From SZUA-217 sp036446835 (lineage in GTDB: Bacteria; Actinomycetota; Acidimicrobiia; Spongiisociales; ZC4RG35), in the NCBI GenBank assembly GCA_036446835.1, contig JAZFTT010000231.1, positions 1 through 12,867 on the forward strand: 12,867 nt of DNA. The letters are read 5' to 3'. The notes beneath the pieces are model-generated. The model was not told the DNA's origin and made no database searches. It saw nothing but the letters and a program-made list of their open reading frames with translations. A program made the translations under genes and the position numbers. The number at the start of each line of letters is the position of its first letter. Position 1 is the stretch's first letter. This document shows positions 1 through 8,178 of this stretch, piece by piece.

Positions 1-883
1 CGATTATCTCCATGCCGAACCTCATGTCTGGTTTGTCGGAGCCATACCGATCCATCGCCTCGTGCCAGGTGAGACGGAGGAACGGGAGTGGCACGTCGAC
101 TCCGCGAATCTCGCGGGTGACCGCGGCCAGCACCGCCTCGATGGTCTCCAGCACATCGTCTCGATCCCAGAACGAGCCCTCGAGATCGAGCTGGGTGAAC
201 TCGAGTTGACGGTCGGAACGGAAATCTTCGTCGCGATAACAGCGGGCGATCTGGAAGTAGCGCTCTACGCCGGCGATCATCAGCAACTGCTTGAAGAGCT
301 GTGGCGACTGCGGTAGAGCGTAGAACTCGCCCGGGCGCAGCCGGGAGGGCACCAACATGTCCCTCGCCCCCTCCGGCGTCGAGTTGATCAATGTCGGTGT
401 CTCTACCTCGAGAAACTCCATATCGTCGAGTGTCCGCCTGATCACCGCCGTCGCTCTGGACCTGGCCCTGAGATTGGCGGCCATTCGGGGCCGCCGTAGA
501 TCGAGATAGCGATGCCTCAGGCGAACAGCCTCGTCGACGTCGGTGCGGTCATCGATCATGAACGGCAACGTCTTGGCGGGCGCCAGGACCTCGAGCTCGT
601 CAACGCCGATCTCGATTTTCCCCGTTGGGAGATCCGGGTTCTCGGTTCCAGCCGGACGGGAGCGAACCTGGCCTCTCACACGAACGCAATACTCCATCTT
701 CAGATCGGCAACCGTCGGGTGCTCGGCCGGGTCGGCGACCACCTGAATGAGGCCGGTGGCATCTCTCACGTCGAAAAAGGCGACACCTCCATGGTCGCGA
801 CGACGCTGGACCCAGCCGGCGATGACGACTTCGCTCCCGATATCCGCCTCGGAGACCACCCCCGCACCATGAGACCTGATCAC
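1..883 (-). CDS. aspS: Aspartyl-tRNA synthetase, N-terminal half (3' end outside window)
   Basis: Class II synthetase that charges tRNA with aspartate in the cytosol. 294 codons are visible of a family length near 590, so the gene runs off the left edge. An N-terminal OB-fold anticodon-binding domain (about residues 1-105, with GWVQRRRDHGGV at 23-34) is followed by the catalytic core: RYLDLRRP, the motif 1 region VETPTL, TPEGARDMLVPSR, the ALPQSPQLFKQLL loop, and motif 2 (RCYRDEDFRSDRQLEFTQLD). The sequence stops near the expected GAD insertion, so motif 3 is not seen. The GTG start overlaps the hisS stop in a GTGA, has AGAGGA just upstream inside hisS, and gives the usual N terminus (IRSHGAG). 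His31 and a Gly at residue 79, in an RPAGTENP context, match the non-discriminating AspRS type that also aspartylates tRNA-Asn. The identity is secure; the specificity is inferred. Confidence 0.96.
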   Translation of the reverse strand, partial: MIRSHGAGVVSEADIGSEVVIAGWVQRRRDHGGVAFFDVRDATGLIQVVADPAEHPTVADLKMEYCVRVRGQVRSRPAGTENPDLPTGKIEIGVDELEVLAPAKTLPFMIDDRTDVDEAVRLRHRYLDLRRPRMAANLRARSRATAVIRRTLDDMEFLEVETPTLINSTPEGARDMLVPSRLRPGEFYALPQSPQLFKQLLMIAGVERYFQIARCYRDEDFRSDRQLEFTQLDLEGSFWDRDDVLETIEAVLAAVTREIRGVDVPLPFLRLTWHEAMDRYGSDKPDMRFGMEII

Positions 884-2091
884 GTTTGTCCTCTGAGCCA
901 ATCCGAAACCTCCTCGAGTGGCACATCCCGGCGACCTCCCTGTGATTGGACGTCGATCGGCTCGCCTTTTCCCTTCCAGACAAGTGTGATGGCCGCATTG
1001 ATCCGGCGAGCCGCTCGAAACTGCGCCTTGACCGATCGGCCTTCGCTGTCGAAGTCGACATTGACACCGTCCCGACGAAGATGTGACGCAACCCAAAGGG
1101 CCTCTTCGGGGCCGGTCTCCGACACGAGATAGGCGTCCAGGTACGTCCTGTCGGCCTCATCCACGGCAAGCACGATCCTGTCGACCCCCAGGGCAAAACC
1201 GACACCCGGCGTTGCACGCCCGCCCAGCGTCTCGGCCAAACCGTCATATCGACCACCACCGCCGACTGCATTCTGGGCAGTGTCCAACTGACGGCCTATG
1301 TACTCGAACGTCGTCCTCGTGTAGTAGTCGAGACCCCTCACCAGGGCATGATCCTCGGTGAAGGGGATACCCAGGTTCTCCAACAAGGTCTTGACGGATT
1401 GGAAGTGCCCGGAGCAAGCGTCACACAGATGGTCGACCATCCGTGGCGGGTCGACCAGGACCGATTGGTCCGCCTTCGAGTCGAGCACCCGCAAAGGATT
1501 CACATCGATGAGATCTACCGAGTCCTCGCTGAGCTCGTTTTTCTTGCCTGCCAGATAGCCACGGAGCACATCGGCGTAACCGGGGCGACATTCGGAGTCT
1601 CCCAATGAGTTGATCAGCAACTCCAGGCCGGGGATCTCTGCCGATTCGAGATAGCGGTAACCCAGCTCCACCACCTCGGCGTCGGCGGCAGGACTCTCCA
1701 CGTCGAGGTACTCAACCCCGACCTGCCAGAACTGGCGACGCCGACCCCCCTGCGGTCGTTCATATCGAAAGAAGGGGCCCGAGTAGGCGCCCTTCCACAC
1801 ACCCTGATGCCCCGAATTGAGATAAGCCCTCACAACACCGGCGGTTCCCTCGGGACGTAGGGTCACCGACCTTCCTCCCCGATCCTCAAACGTGTACATC
1901 TGCTTGGTGACGACCTCGGTGGTCTCGCCAACACCGCGCTTGAACAGCTCCGTCGACTCCAGGATCGGGGTCATGACGAGGGGAAACCCATAACGCGCCG
2001 ACCATTCATCCCAGAGACTCAACACCTCGCGCCAAGTCTGCGATTGTGGCGCCATCAAATCGTCGGTGCCTTTTGGGGGCTGAAAGCTCAT
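880..2091 (-). CDS. hisS: Histidyl-tRNA synthetase
   Basis: Class II synthetase, 403 residues, attaching histidine to tRNA-His. Motif 1 lies at about 41-56 (TPILESTELFKRGVGE), motif 2 at 107-127 (FRYERPQGGRRRQFWQ), the histidine-specific HisA motif at 250-264 (LVRGLDYYTRTTFEY, with the catalytic Arg at 252), HisB GGGGRYDGL at 277-285, and motif 3 GVGFALGVDRI at 296-306. The C-terminal anticodon-binding domain covers about 318-403. Intact HisA and HisB motifs argue against the HisZ paralogue. The ATG start gives the family N terminus (FQPPKGTDD), and an in-frame TAA lies only five codons upstream. No Shine-Dalgarno sequence is visible; a small hairpin occupies that place instead. It follows the metallo-hydrolase gene by 46 bases and overlaps aspS by 4 bases, suggesting translational coupling of the two synthetases. 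Confidence 0.97.
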   Translation of the reverse strand: MSFQPPKGTDDLMAPQSQTWREVLSLWDEWSARYGFPLVMTPILESTELFKRGVGETTEVVTKQMYTFEDRGGRSVTLRPEGTAGVVRAYLNSGHQGVWKGAYSGPFFRYERPQGGRRRQFWQVGVEYLDVESPAADAEVVELGYRYLESAEIPGLELLINSLGDSECRPGYADVLRGYLAGKKNELSEDSVDLIDVNPLRVLDSKADQSVLVDPPRMVDHLCDACSGHFQSVKTLLENLGIPFTEDHALVRGLDYYTRTTFEYIGRQLDTAQNAVGGGGRYDGLAETLGGRATPGVGFALGVDRIVLAVDEADRTYLDAYLVSETGPEEALWVASHLRRDGVNVDFDSEGRSVKAQFRAARRINAAITLVWKGKGEPIDVQSQGGRRDVPLEEVSDWLRGQT

Positions 2092-2096
2092 CAGGA

Positions 2097-2112
2097 CGCC
2101 AGGTTACCGGCG
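2097..2112 (-). other. Small hairpin just upstream of the hisS start
   Basis: On the coding strand CGCCGG and CTGGCG flank the loop TAAC, giving a 6-pair stem with one G-U pair. It ends 5 bases before the hisS ATG, where a ribosome binding site would normally lie, and no purine-rich Shine-Dalgarno motif is present. It could modulate hisS translation, or be chance in GC-rich DNA. It has no T tract, so it is not a terminator. The stem is short and its function is speculative. Confidence 0.3.
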
Positions 2113-2137
2113 AGCCCCCGGCGATCAGAGTTCTGCG

Positions 2138-2785
2138 CTAGAGCCACTCGTGACGAAAAGGGTTGGTACGTCTTTCCCGGCCGATCGTGGTTTCCGGTCC
2201 GTGACCGGGCAGAACCCGAACATCGTCGCCGAGTGTCATCACCTCGGTCCGCATCGAGTTGGAGAGAGCAACATGGGAGCCACCCGGCAGATCGGTGCGC
2301 CCGATCGAGCCGGCAAACAACTGATCACCCGAGAACAGGACCCCTTCGCCATCCTCGTAGAAACAGCAGTGACCGGGAGTGTGTCCCGGCGTTTGTCGAA
2401 TCTCGAGGGAGAGTCCCGCCAACTCCACAACCTGACCGTGGTAGAGAGGCTCCATCTTCTCCGGCAGAGCGAATTCCCCGGGTGGAGTCATACCAAAGAG
2501 AGCCTGCAACTGCTCAGTCGGGTGCAAGGTCAGGAAGTCATCATCAGGGTGAACATAGGTCGGAGCCCCGGTCTCCGAGGCGAGCCATCCGGCTCCGCCG
2601 GTGTGGTCGACATGTCCGTGAGTCAGAAAGATGCCCACCACGGCCACATCTATGGACGCCAGGTATTCCCCGATCACCTCAGGCTCCGGAGGCGCGTCGA
2701 TCACGATCGCCTGCCCACCAGGCTCATCGGCGACAACCCAGGCATTGGTCTGCGCAACCCAGGCCGGGATCTGTTTGACCAACAC
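2138..2785 (-). CDS. Metallo-beta-lactamase-fold hydrolase (glyoxalase II-like)
   Basis: Predicted cytosolic binuclear metal hydrolase of 215 residues. The metal motif HGHVDH is at 56-61, followed by a further ligand region TPGHTPGH (His135/His139), the bridging aspartate in FSGDQLF (Asp154), SIGRTDLPGG at 160-169, and the last histidine in LPGHGPETT (His195). The GRTDLPGG and PGHGPETT blocks are typical of the YcbL/glyoxalase II-like branch rather than true beta-lactamases or RNases J/Z. The substrate, possibly a hydroxyacyl thioester such as lactoylglutathione or another thiol adduct, cannot be told from sequence. I chose the GTG one base after the rel stop. The same frame is open to an ATG at 2914, but that extension lies wholly inside rel and is unlike the family. 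A TTG at 2782 is another possibility. A homologue sits between rel and hisS in Mycobacterium tuberculosis (Rv2581c), so the position is conserved. Confidence 0.88.
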   Translation of the reverse strand: MLVKQIPAWVAQTNAWVVADEPGGQAIVIDAPPEPEVIGEYLASIDVAVVGIFLTHGHVDHTGGAGWLASETGAPTYVHPDDDFLTLHPTEQLQALFGMTPPGEFALPEKMEPLYHGQVVELAGLSLEIRQTPGHTPGHCCFYEDGEGVLFSGDQLFAGSIGRTDLPGGSHVALSNSMRTEVMTLGDDVRVLPGHGPETTIGRERRTNPFRHEWL

Positions 2786-2786
2786 T

Positions 2787-4952
2787 TCAGTCGGCCGCCG
2801 GGTCGTTGGCCAGCCGAAACGCTGCGAACACACCGTCGACGCCGCGGAGGTCGGCAAGCAGTCGTGCCAGTTGACCTGGGTCGGAGAGCTCGATCTCGTA
2901 TTTGAGGACGGCAACCCTCCCCTCCCCGACGGCGGTCGAGGATGCCGTGATGTTGCCTCCGGTGTCGGAGACCAGGGCCGTCACGTCACCGAGCAGGCGG
3001 GTACGATCCAAAGCCTCCACCTGAATCCAAACCACGAAGGCGCCGCTGTCACCACTTGGCCAACTCACCTCGACCGTACGCTCGCGTCTACCGGCTAGAT
3101 AGGACACGTTGGTGCAATCGGCACGATGGACCGATACTCCACGCCCAACAGTCACGTAACCCACGATCGGGTCGCCGGGAACAGGGGAGCAACATCGCGC
3201 CAGATGCACGAGCATGTCGTCCTGACCCTCGACCACAACGTCGGCTGCCTCGGGCGGCCCCTTCCGCCGGGGCGGGCGGAACAAGTCGTCTCCCGTTTCG
3301 GGCACTAGACGCCGACGAAGCCTGACTGCCATGGAGTCAAGGGAGACATTGCTCTCCCCGAGTGCGGCAGTGAGTGCTTCGGCATCCTTCAGACCGAGCT
3401 CGACGGCGATTTCCGATAGATACGCATCGCGCTCGCCAGACCCGAGATCGGGGGCCTCTTTCTTGAAGAGCGTCTGTATCAGATCTTTGCCGTCTGCGAG
3501 AGCCTGGTCGCGACGCTCCCTCTGGAACCAGTGCTTGATCTTGGCCTTTGCCTTACCGGTGCGGACAAAATTGAGCCAGTCACGACTGGGGCCTGAATCA
3601 GGCGAATTCGAAGTCAGAATCTCGACGATGTCCCCCGACTCGAGCTTTGTCGAGAGAGAGACGAGACGCCCGTTCACCCTGGCGCCCACGCAGCGATCCC
3701 CCACCTCCGTGTGAACCGCGTACGCGAGATCGACTGCGGTGGATCCCTTCGGCATCTCCTTGACATCGCCACCCGGAGTGAGAACGAAGACCTCATCCTG
3801 GTAGAGGTCCAGTTTCAGATTTGCGAGGAATTCTTCGGGATCCTCTTCGAACGCGGGGACCTCGAGGGCCATGTGCTCACCGCTCTCCCCCTCCTTGTAG
3901 CGCCAGTGAGCTGCGATTCCGGCTTCAGCGCGGTTGTGCATCTCCTCGGTACGAATCTGTACCTCGAGGGGCTTGCCATCCGGCCCGATCACGGTGGTGT
4001 GGAGTGACTGGTAGAGGTTGATCTTGGGCATTGCGATGTAGTCCTTGAATCGCCCCGTTACCGGCACCCAGTGACTGTGAACGAGGCCGAGCGCCGCATA
4101 GCTGTCACGTGTCGTCCGGGTAACCACCCGGATGCCTATCAGATCGTGAATGTCCTCAAACGGTCTGTTCTGCTCGATCATCTTCCGGTAGATCGAGTAC
4201 TGATGCTTGGGCCGTCCGGTGACCTCCGCCTCTATTCCGGCGTCGCCGAGCAACCCGCCGATCTCAACCACCATCTTCTCGATGAACGCCTCCCGCTCGG
4301 GCGCGGCCTCGGCGAGTTTCGCCTGGATTTCCGCGTTCGGCCCGGGATAGAGGATTGCGAAACAGCGATCCTCGAATTCGTGTTTGATCTCCTGGACGCC
4401 CAGCCGGTGAGCCAGTGGGGCGTACACATCGAGCGTCTCACGAGCAACTCTAATCTGTTTATCCTCGGGTAACGCGTAGACCGTTCGCATGTTGTGAAGC
4501 CTGTCGAACAACTTGATGATCAAGACCCGCACGTCCTGTGCCATGGCCACGACCATCTTTCGAATCGTTGCCGCCTGAGCCTGTTCTCGATTGGAGTATC
4601 GGACCCGGTCCAGCTTGGTGACCCCGTCGATCAACCGGGCTATCTCCTCACCGAACTCTGCCGAGAGCTGTTCAACGGTGAGATCGGTGTCCTCCACCGT
4701 GTCGTGAAGGAACGCTGCGGCGATCGTCTCGGCGTCCAGCCCGTAATGGGCGAGAAGAAAGGCGACCGTTAGCGGGTGAGATATGTAGGGGTCGCCGGTC
4801 TTGCGGTACTGCCCGGCGTGAGCTCTGTTGGCCACGTCGTGTGCCCGTCGAAGCAACTCTACGTCACCGTCCGGATGGCGGGCACGGAACGCATCGAGGA
4901 CATCGACCAGTTTGGCCGGAGCCCCCTTGTCAGTCGTATCGAACGAGGGCAT
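2787..4952 (-). CDS. rel: Bifunctional (p)ppGpp synthetase/hydrolase Rel
   Basis: Long RelA/SpoT homologue, 721 residues, making ppGpp on starved ribosomes and degrading it otherwise. The N-terminal HD hydrolase has His59 (YISHP), His83-Asp84 (FLHDTVEDT) and KLFDRLHNM (138-146). The synthetase domain spans about 240-350, with GRPKHQYSIYRKM (246-258), GRFKDYIAMPK (300-310) and EVQIRTEEMH. The RFKD form is that of bifunctional enzymes; RelA-only enzymes have an acidic variant. A TGS domain covers about 386-446, a zinc-finger/RIS domain has Cys587, Cys588, His609 and Cys613, and an ACT domain begins near 640. All hydrolase residues I could check are intact, so both activities are expected. The ATG at 4952 lies inside apt (23-base overlap). 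The frame stays open upstream to 5114, but that stretch only shadows apt and does not look like a Rel N terminus. Confidence 0.95.
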   Translation of the reverse strand: MPSFDTTDKGAPAKLVDVLDAFRARHPDGDVELLRRAHDVANRAHAGQYRKTGDPYISHPLTVAFLLAHYGLDAETIAAAFLHDTVEDTDLTVEQLSAEFGEEIARLIDGVTKLDRVRYSNREQAQAATIRKMVVAMAQDVRVLIIKLFDRLHNMRTVYALPEDKQIRVARETLDVYAPLAHRLGVQEIKHEFEDRCFAILYPGPNAEIQAKLAEAAPEREAFIEKMVVEIGGLLGDAGIEAEVTGRPKHQYSIYRKMIEQNRPFEDIHDLIGIRVVTRTTRDSYAALGLVHSHWVPVTGRFKDYIAMPKINLYQSLHTTVIGPDGKPLEVQIRTEEMHNRAEAGIAAHWRYKEGESGEHMALEVPAFEEDPEEFLANLKLDLYQDEVFVLTPGGDVKEMPKGSTAVDLAYAVHTEVGDRCVGARVNGRLVSLSTKLESGDIVEILTSNSPDSGPSRDWLNFVRTGKAKAKIKHWFQRERRDQALADGKDLIQTLFKKEAPDLGSGERDAYLSEIAVELGLKDAEALTAALGESNVSLDSMAVRLRRRLVPETGDDLFRPPRRKGPPEAADVVVEGQDDMLVHLARCCSPVPGDPIVGYVTVGRGVSVHRADCTNVSYLAGRRERTVEVSWPSGDSGAFVVWIQVEALDRTRLLGDVTALVSDTGGNITASSTAVGEGRVAVLKYEIELSDPGQLARLLADLRGVDGVFAAFRLANDPAAD

Positions 4953-5454
4953 GCAACGGAACCCCGTCGAGCTTTTCGGCCCCACCCAGAAAAGCCAATT
5001 CGATGAAAACGGCAATACCGACAACGTCGGCGCCCACAGCTCGGAGAAGACGAACGGCTGCAGCCGCGGTGCCTCCGGTGGCAATGACGTCATCCACCAC
5101 CAGAACCTTCTCACCTTGAATCACTGAGTCTATGTGGACTTCGAGCGCATCGGTACCGTATTCGAGGGCGTAGTCCTCGCGCATGGTCTCGTGGGGGAGT
5201 TTCCCGGGCTTCCTGACCGGAATGAACCCGGCACCCAGACGATCAGCAACCGGTGTGGCCAGGGTGAAACCGCGAGCCTCGATACCGGCAACCTTGGTGA
5301 TTCCGGAACCTTTGTGCGGCTCAGCAAGGGCATCCACCAGAACGGAGAGTGCCTTCCCGTCACCAAGAACAGGGGTGATGTCCTTGAAAACAACCCCCGG
5401 TTCGGGGAAGTCCGAGATGTCGCGGATGAGAGAGATGAGGCGGTCCACCCACAT
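4930..5454 (-). CDS. apt: Adenine phosphoribosyltransferase
   Basis: Converts adenine plus PRPP to AMP in the purine salvage pathway; soluble, 174 residues, the normal length. Diagnostic parts are DFPEPGVVFKDITPVL (about 15-30), the VAGIEARGF block, RKPGKLPHET (81-90) that is typical of APRT, and the PRPP-binding loop VLVVDDVIATGGTA. The ATG lies 15 bases after the secF stop with no clear Shine-Dalgarno sequence; a GTG two codons further in (VDRLISLIRD) is an alternative start. The last 23 bases overlap rel, so apt and rel are probably translated together. The apt-rel pairing is conserved in many Gram-positive bacteria. Purine phosphoribosyltransferases are reported targets of ppGpp, giving a plausible metabolic link with the next gene. 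Confidence 0.96.
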   Translation of the reverse strand: MWVDRLISLIRDISDFPEPGVVFKDITPVLGDGKALSVLVDALAEPHKGSGITKVAGIEARGFTLATPVADRLGAGFIPVRKPGKLPHETMREDYALEYGTDALEVHIDSVIQGEKVLVVDDVIATGGTAAAAVRLLRAVGADVVGIAVFIELAFLGGAEKLDGVPLHALVRYD

Positions 5455-5469
5455 GAGTCTAAGACCGGA

Positions 5470-6429
5470 TCAGCGCATTCTCGCCTTGGGAAGCCCCGAA
5501 GCCCTCTTCGCCCGCTCCTGCCACTCGGGCTCTTTCTCTTTCCAGGTGGCGAGAATGGGAGCAGCAACAAATATCGACGAGTAGGTGCCCGCGGCGATCC
5601 CGACGAACAGAGCCAACGCAAAGTCACGCAATGTCGGGGCGCCGAGGATGATCGAGCCGACGAACAAGATGCTTCCCACCGGCAGCAGGGAGGTAAGCGA
5701 AGTAGCCAGGGATCTCGCCAGCACCGAGTTCATCGCCTTGTTGACTATCTCGGAGTAGGACCTCTTCTCTTCGAGCTCCACGAGCTCTTCCACCTTGTCA
5801 AACACGACCACAGTGTCATACAAGGAGTACCCCAGTATCACCAGGATGGCCACCATCGTGGCCGGAGTCACCTGGAAGCCGGACAGCGAGTAGACCCCGA
5901 GCGTTATCACCAGGTCATGAACAAGGGCGACAAGACCGGCACCTGCCATCTTGAACTCCAGACGCCAACTGATGAAGAGAACAACGGCGCCGAGAAACAC
6001 CCCCAGAGCGATGAGTGCGCGTCTGGCTACGAGGGCTCCGAATGATGGACCTACGGCCTCGATGGAGATTTCCGACCGGTCACTGCCGGTCACCGACGAA
6101 AGGGCATCGACGGCATCGTTCTCAGTCGCCAGATCGAGGACCGGGGTGGCTACGCGGACAGCCTCACCATCGTTGAGCAACTGGATAGTGGCTTCATCTA
6201 CGCCAACAACCCCGAGCGCTTCTCTTATCTCCGGTACGTCGGCGCCGGCGGGATTAGGCGCCTGCATGCCCAGTCCACCTACGAATTCGATCCCGAGATT
6301 GAGCTGTCGGATTCCCAGACTTCCGAGAGCAATCACCAGAAGCACCGCTGAGATGGTGAACCATCGCCTGCGATTGCCGACGAAGTCGATCTCCGTTTCG
6401 CCTCTGTTCAGCCGGCCCCAGGTGGTCAT
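5470..6429 (-). CDS. secF: Protein translocase subunit SecF
   Basis: Inner-membrane partner of SecD that uses the proton motive force to help protein export after the SecYEG/SecA step. 319 residues: a short cytosolic N terminus, TM1 (about 23-40), the periplasmic P1 region starting with GIEFVGG (46-52, where most SecF proteins have GIDFTGG), then five more membrane segments from about 137 onward. The TM4 region VILGYSLYDTVVVFDKVEE (197-215) contains the conserved Asp205 and Asp211. The C terminus is basic and cytosolic. The ATG is in an ATGA overlap with the secD stop, preceded by a G-rich stretch in secD that can act as ribosome binding site. The frame is open upstream to 6594 but that part only shadows secD. 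It follows the separate secD gene rather than being fused with it. Confidence 0.95.
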   Translation of the reverse strand: MTTWGRLNRGETEIDFVGNRRRWFTISAVLLVIALGSLGIRQLNLGIEFVGGLGMQAPNPAGADVPEIREALGVVGVDEATIQLLNDGEAVRVATPVLDLATENDAVDALSSVTGSDRSEISIEAVGPSFGALVARRALIALGVFLGAVVLFISWRLEFKMAGAGLVALVHDLVITLGVYSLSGFQVTPATMVAILVILGYSLYDTVVVFDKVEELVELEEKRSYSEIVNKAMNSVLARSLATSLTSLLPVGSILFVGSIILGAPTLRDFALALFVGIAAGTYSSIFVAAPILATWKEKEPEWQERAKRASGLPKARMR

Positions 6430-7826
6430 TGCGACACCCCCCTCATGCTGAACCATCCACCCGAGCCCAGGGGCGTGCGTGCGAGAATCGCCACAGCACG
6501 GCGTGTGTACACCTTGGCGATTATCAGGTCGAGAACCGTGGCCAGACCGAGCGCCAGAGCAAAACCCTTGACCGCTCCGACTGCAAGAAGCCAAAGCAGC
6601 ACGGCCGCCAGCAGCGAAACGGTATCGGCGGTGAGGATTGTCCTGTAGGCGAGCCGGAATCCCTCCTCGGCCGCCTCGTCAATCTCATATCCGTCGCGGA
6701 TCTTCTCTTTGAGCCGTTCATAGAACACGATGTAACTGTCGGTGGTGATTCCGATCGAGACGATGATCCCGGTGATACCCGCCAGAGTCAGCGTCAAACC
6801 CTGGAACTCACCGAGTAAACCGAAAAGCATGAGCAGAAGAGAGCCGAAGACGGTCAGCCCGACTATCGCCAGCAGACCTAACGATCGATAGATGAGGATC
6901 AACACGATGGCGACCAGTGCAAGCCCGAGCACCCCGGCGATGACTCCGGCCTGGAGCGAGTCACTCCCCAGTGTGGCCGAGATTTTCTGAACTGCCGAGA
7001 TCTCGAATGCAACCGGCAACGAGCCATAGCGAAGAACGACAGCCAGATCGTTGGCCTGCTGTTGAGAGTCCTCGCCTGTTCCGACCGAGATCGAGGCACG
7101 TCCGCCACTGATCCCTCCCTCGGGTATGACCTGTGGCGCCGAGATCACCAGACCGTCCAGGACAATGGCGATTTGTCGTCGAGGGTCTCCCAGCGGATAG
7201 GTCGCAGCCTCCGCTGTCAATTGTTCGAAGAGGATGGCGCCCTCACTCGTCAGATCCAGGCTGACCGCCCAGCTAGCCGATTGAGTATCGAAAACAGGGA
7301 TGGCGTCGGCGACATCCTCGCCGACCATGCCGGCCGGCCCTACAAACAGAACCTGAGATCCGAAGTCGTTCGGATAGAGAAGATACGCGTCATCGTGTAT
7401 GTCGTCGTTGATGGTGAGTCCGGTCTCGTTGTCGATTCCCGGTGTGCCGGTGCCCGCCAGAGGACCAATCTCGCCAGGAAGGGCGGCCAGAACGGGCCGG
7501 AAGGAAAGATCTCCGGTCTGACCGACAGCCTCGATGGCCCTCTGCTCGTCCTCGACACCCGGTAGCTGGACAACAACCGTGTTGTCCCCGGAGATCGCGA
7601 TGTCTGGTTCCTGAACACCACCGATGTCTTCGATCCGACGGGTCATGATGTCGACGGAGACCTCGATGAGATCGGGATCGGTGCCCTCGGGCGCCGTCAG
7701 GACAACTGCAGTGCCACCTTGAAGGTCTAGACCCAGACGTGGGGTGAAACCGAGGGCGATTGTGGCCGCAAGCCCTCCCCAGGCGATGGCGAGGACAATG
7801 ACAAGCCCGACTACGCGTCGGGTCAC
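6426..7826 (-). CDS. secD: Protein translocase subunit SecD
   Basis: Membrane subunit of the SecDF complex, 466 residues from the chosen start. TM1 is at about 5-27, followed by the P1 motif GLDLQGG (32-38), a large extracytoplasmic domain to about residue 285, and five further membrane segments. The TM4 region SIGITTDSYIVFYERLKEK contains the conserved membrane Asp363; the TTDSYIVFYERL form resembles the actinobacterial TADSFVVFFERI version more than the proteobacterial VDANVLIFERI. The start is a GTG one base after the yajC stop, placing TM1 at the N terminus. AGGAG lies 12 bases upstream, slightly far. An ATG at 7946 is in frame but would overlap yajC by about 119 bases and add a low-complexity tail. 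It precedes secF with a 4-base overlap. Confidence 0.95.
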   Translation of the reverse strand: MTRRVVGLVIVLAIAWGGLAATIALGFTPRLGLDLQGGTAVVLTAPEGTDPDLIEVSVDIMTRRIEDIGGVQEPDIAISGDNTVVVQLPGVEDEQRAIEAVGQTGDLSFRPVLAALPGEIGPLAGTGTPGIDNETGLTINDDIHDDAYLLYPNDFGSQVLFVGPAGMVGEDVADAIPVFDTQSASWAVSLDLTSEGAILFEQLTAEAATYPLGDPRRQIAIVLDGLVISAPQVIPEGGISGGRASISVGTGEDSQQQANDLAVVLRYGSLPVAFEISAVQKISATLGSDSLQAGVIAGVLGLALVAIVLILIYRSLGLLAIVGLTVFGSLLLMLFGLLGEFQGLTLTLAGITGIIVSIGITTDSYIVFYERLKEKIRDGYEIDEAAEEGFRLAYRTILTADTVSLLAAVLLWLLAVGAVKGFALALGLATVLDLIIAKVYTRRAVAILARTPLGSGGWFSMRGVSQ

Positions 7827-7827
7827 G

Positions 7828-8127
7828 TCAGGCTTCGTCTCCTGCGCGACTGCCGATAGCGCGACGCGAGATTCGGATTCGACCATCCTCGACGGTGATG
7901 ACAACACTGTCATCGTCAAGAGAGACGACGGTGCCATGGATGCCACCGATAGTGCGCACCTCGTGCCCGATCTCGAGTGACTCGGAAAGGTCCTTCTGCT
8001 TTTTGGCTCGACTCCGCTGTGGTCTGATGATCAGGAAATAGAAGACACCGATCATCAGCGCCAGAAAGATCAGCGACCCCGTGCCTCCGAATCCTCCGGA
8101 CTCCTGGGCAAACACGACAAAACTCAC
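7828..8127 (-). CDS. yajC: Sec translocon accessory protein YajC
   Basis: Small single-span membrane protein that associates with SecDF at the translocon. 99 residues: a short extracytoplasmic N terminus, one hydrophobic segment at about 17-34 (SLIFLALMIGVFYFLIIRP), the family hallmark RPQRSRAKKQ right after it, and a small cytosolic domain with GHEVRTIGGIHGTVVSLDDD. The positively charged stretch after the helix gives an N-out, C-in orientation. The GTG start has a strong GGAGGA just upstream. It is followed after one base by the secD GTG, so YajC, SecD and SecF are made as one set. The short length and simple motif leave little room for another identity. Confidence 0.94.
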   Translation of the reverse strand: MSFVVFAQESGGFGGTGSLIFLALMIGVFYFLIIRPQRSRAKKQKDLSESLEIGHEVRTIGGIHGTVVSLDDDSVVITVEDGRIRISRRAIGSRAGDEA

Positions 8128-8178
8128 GGTTCCTCCGTGGAATGGTTGGAAACCGGCAGATTAGGCGAAAAAACACCG
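8128..8178 (-). promoter_or_regulatory. tgt-yajC gap with strong RBS and possible -10 box
   Basis: This 51-base gap holds a clear ribosome binding site GGAGGA (8131-8136) for yajC. A T6 run directly follows the tgt stop but has no G+C hairpin before it, so it is not called a terminator. TAATCT (8158-8163) fits a -10 hexamer, but no matching -35 box lies at 16-18 bases. An internal promoter for yajC-secD-secF is possible but weakly supported. The ribosome binding site is certain enough; the promoter is not. Confidence 0.3.

Noticed and set aside
197..208. GAACTCGAGTTG inside aspS, one base off the SOS box core
   Set aside because: Mismatch in the critical half-site and deep inside a coding region; expected by chance.
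512..1132. Plus-strand open frame opposite aspS and hisS
   Set aside because: It runs antisense to conserved synthetase motifs and shows no recognisable domain.
4953..5114. 54-codon N-terminal extension of rel
   Set aside because: It lies entirely within apt, and the MPSF start gives a normal Rel N terminus.
5134..6045. Long plus-strand open frame, 303 codons, opposite apt and secF
   Set aside because: Antisense shadow of two clearly identified genes in GC-rich DNA; the translation is charged, low-complexity and unlike any family I know.
8165..8178. T6 run after the tgt stop as a terminator
   Set aside because: No stable hairpin precedes the run, and yajC follows closely in the same direction.
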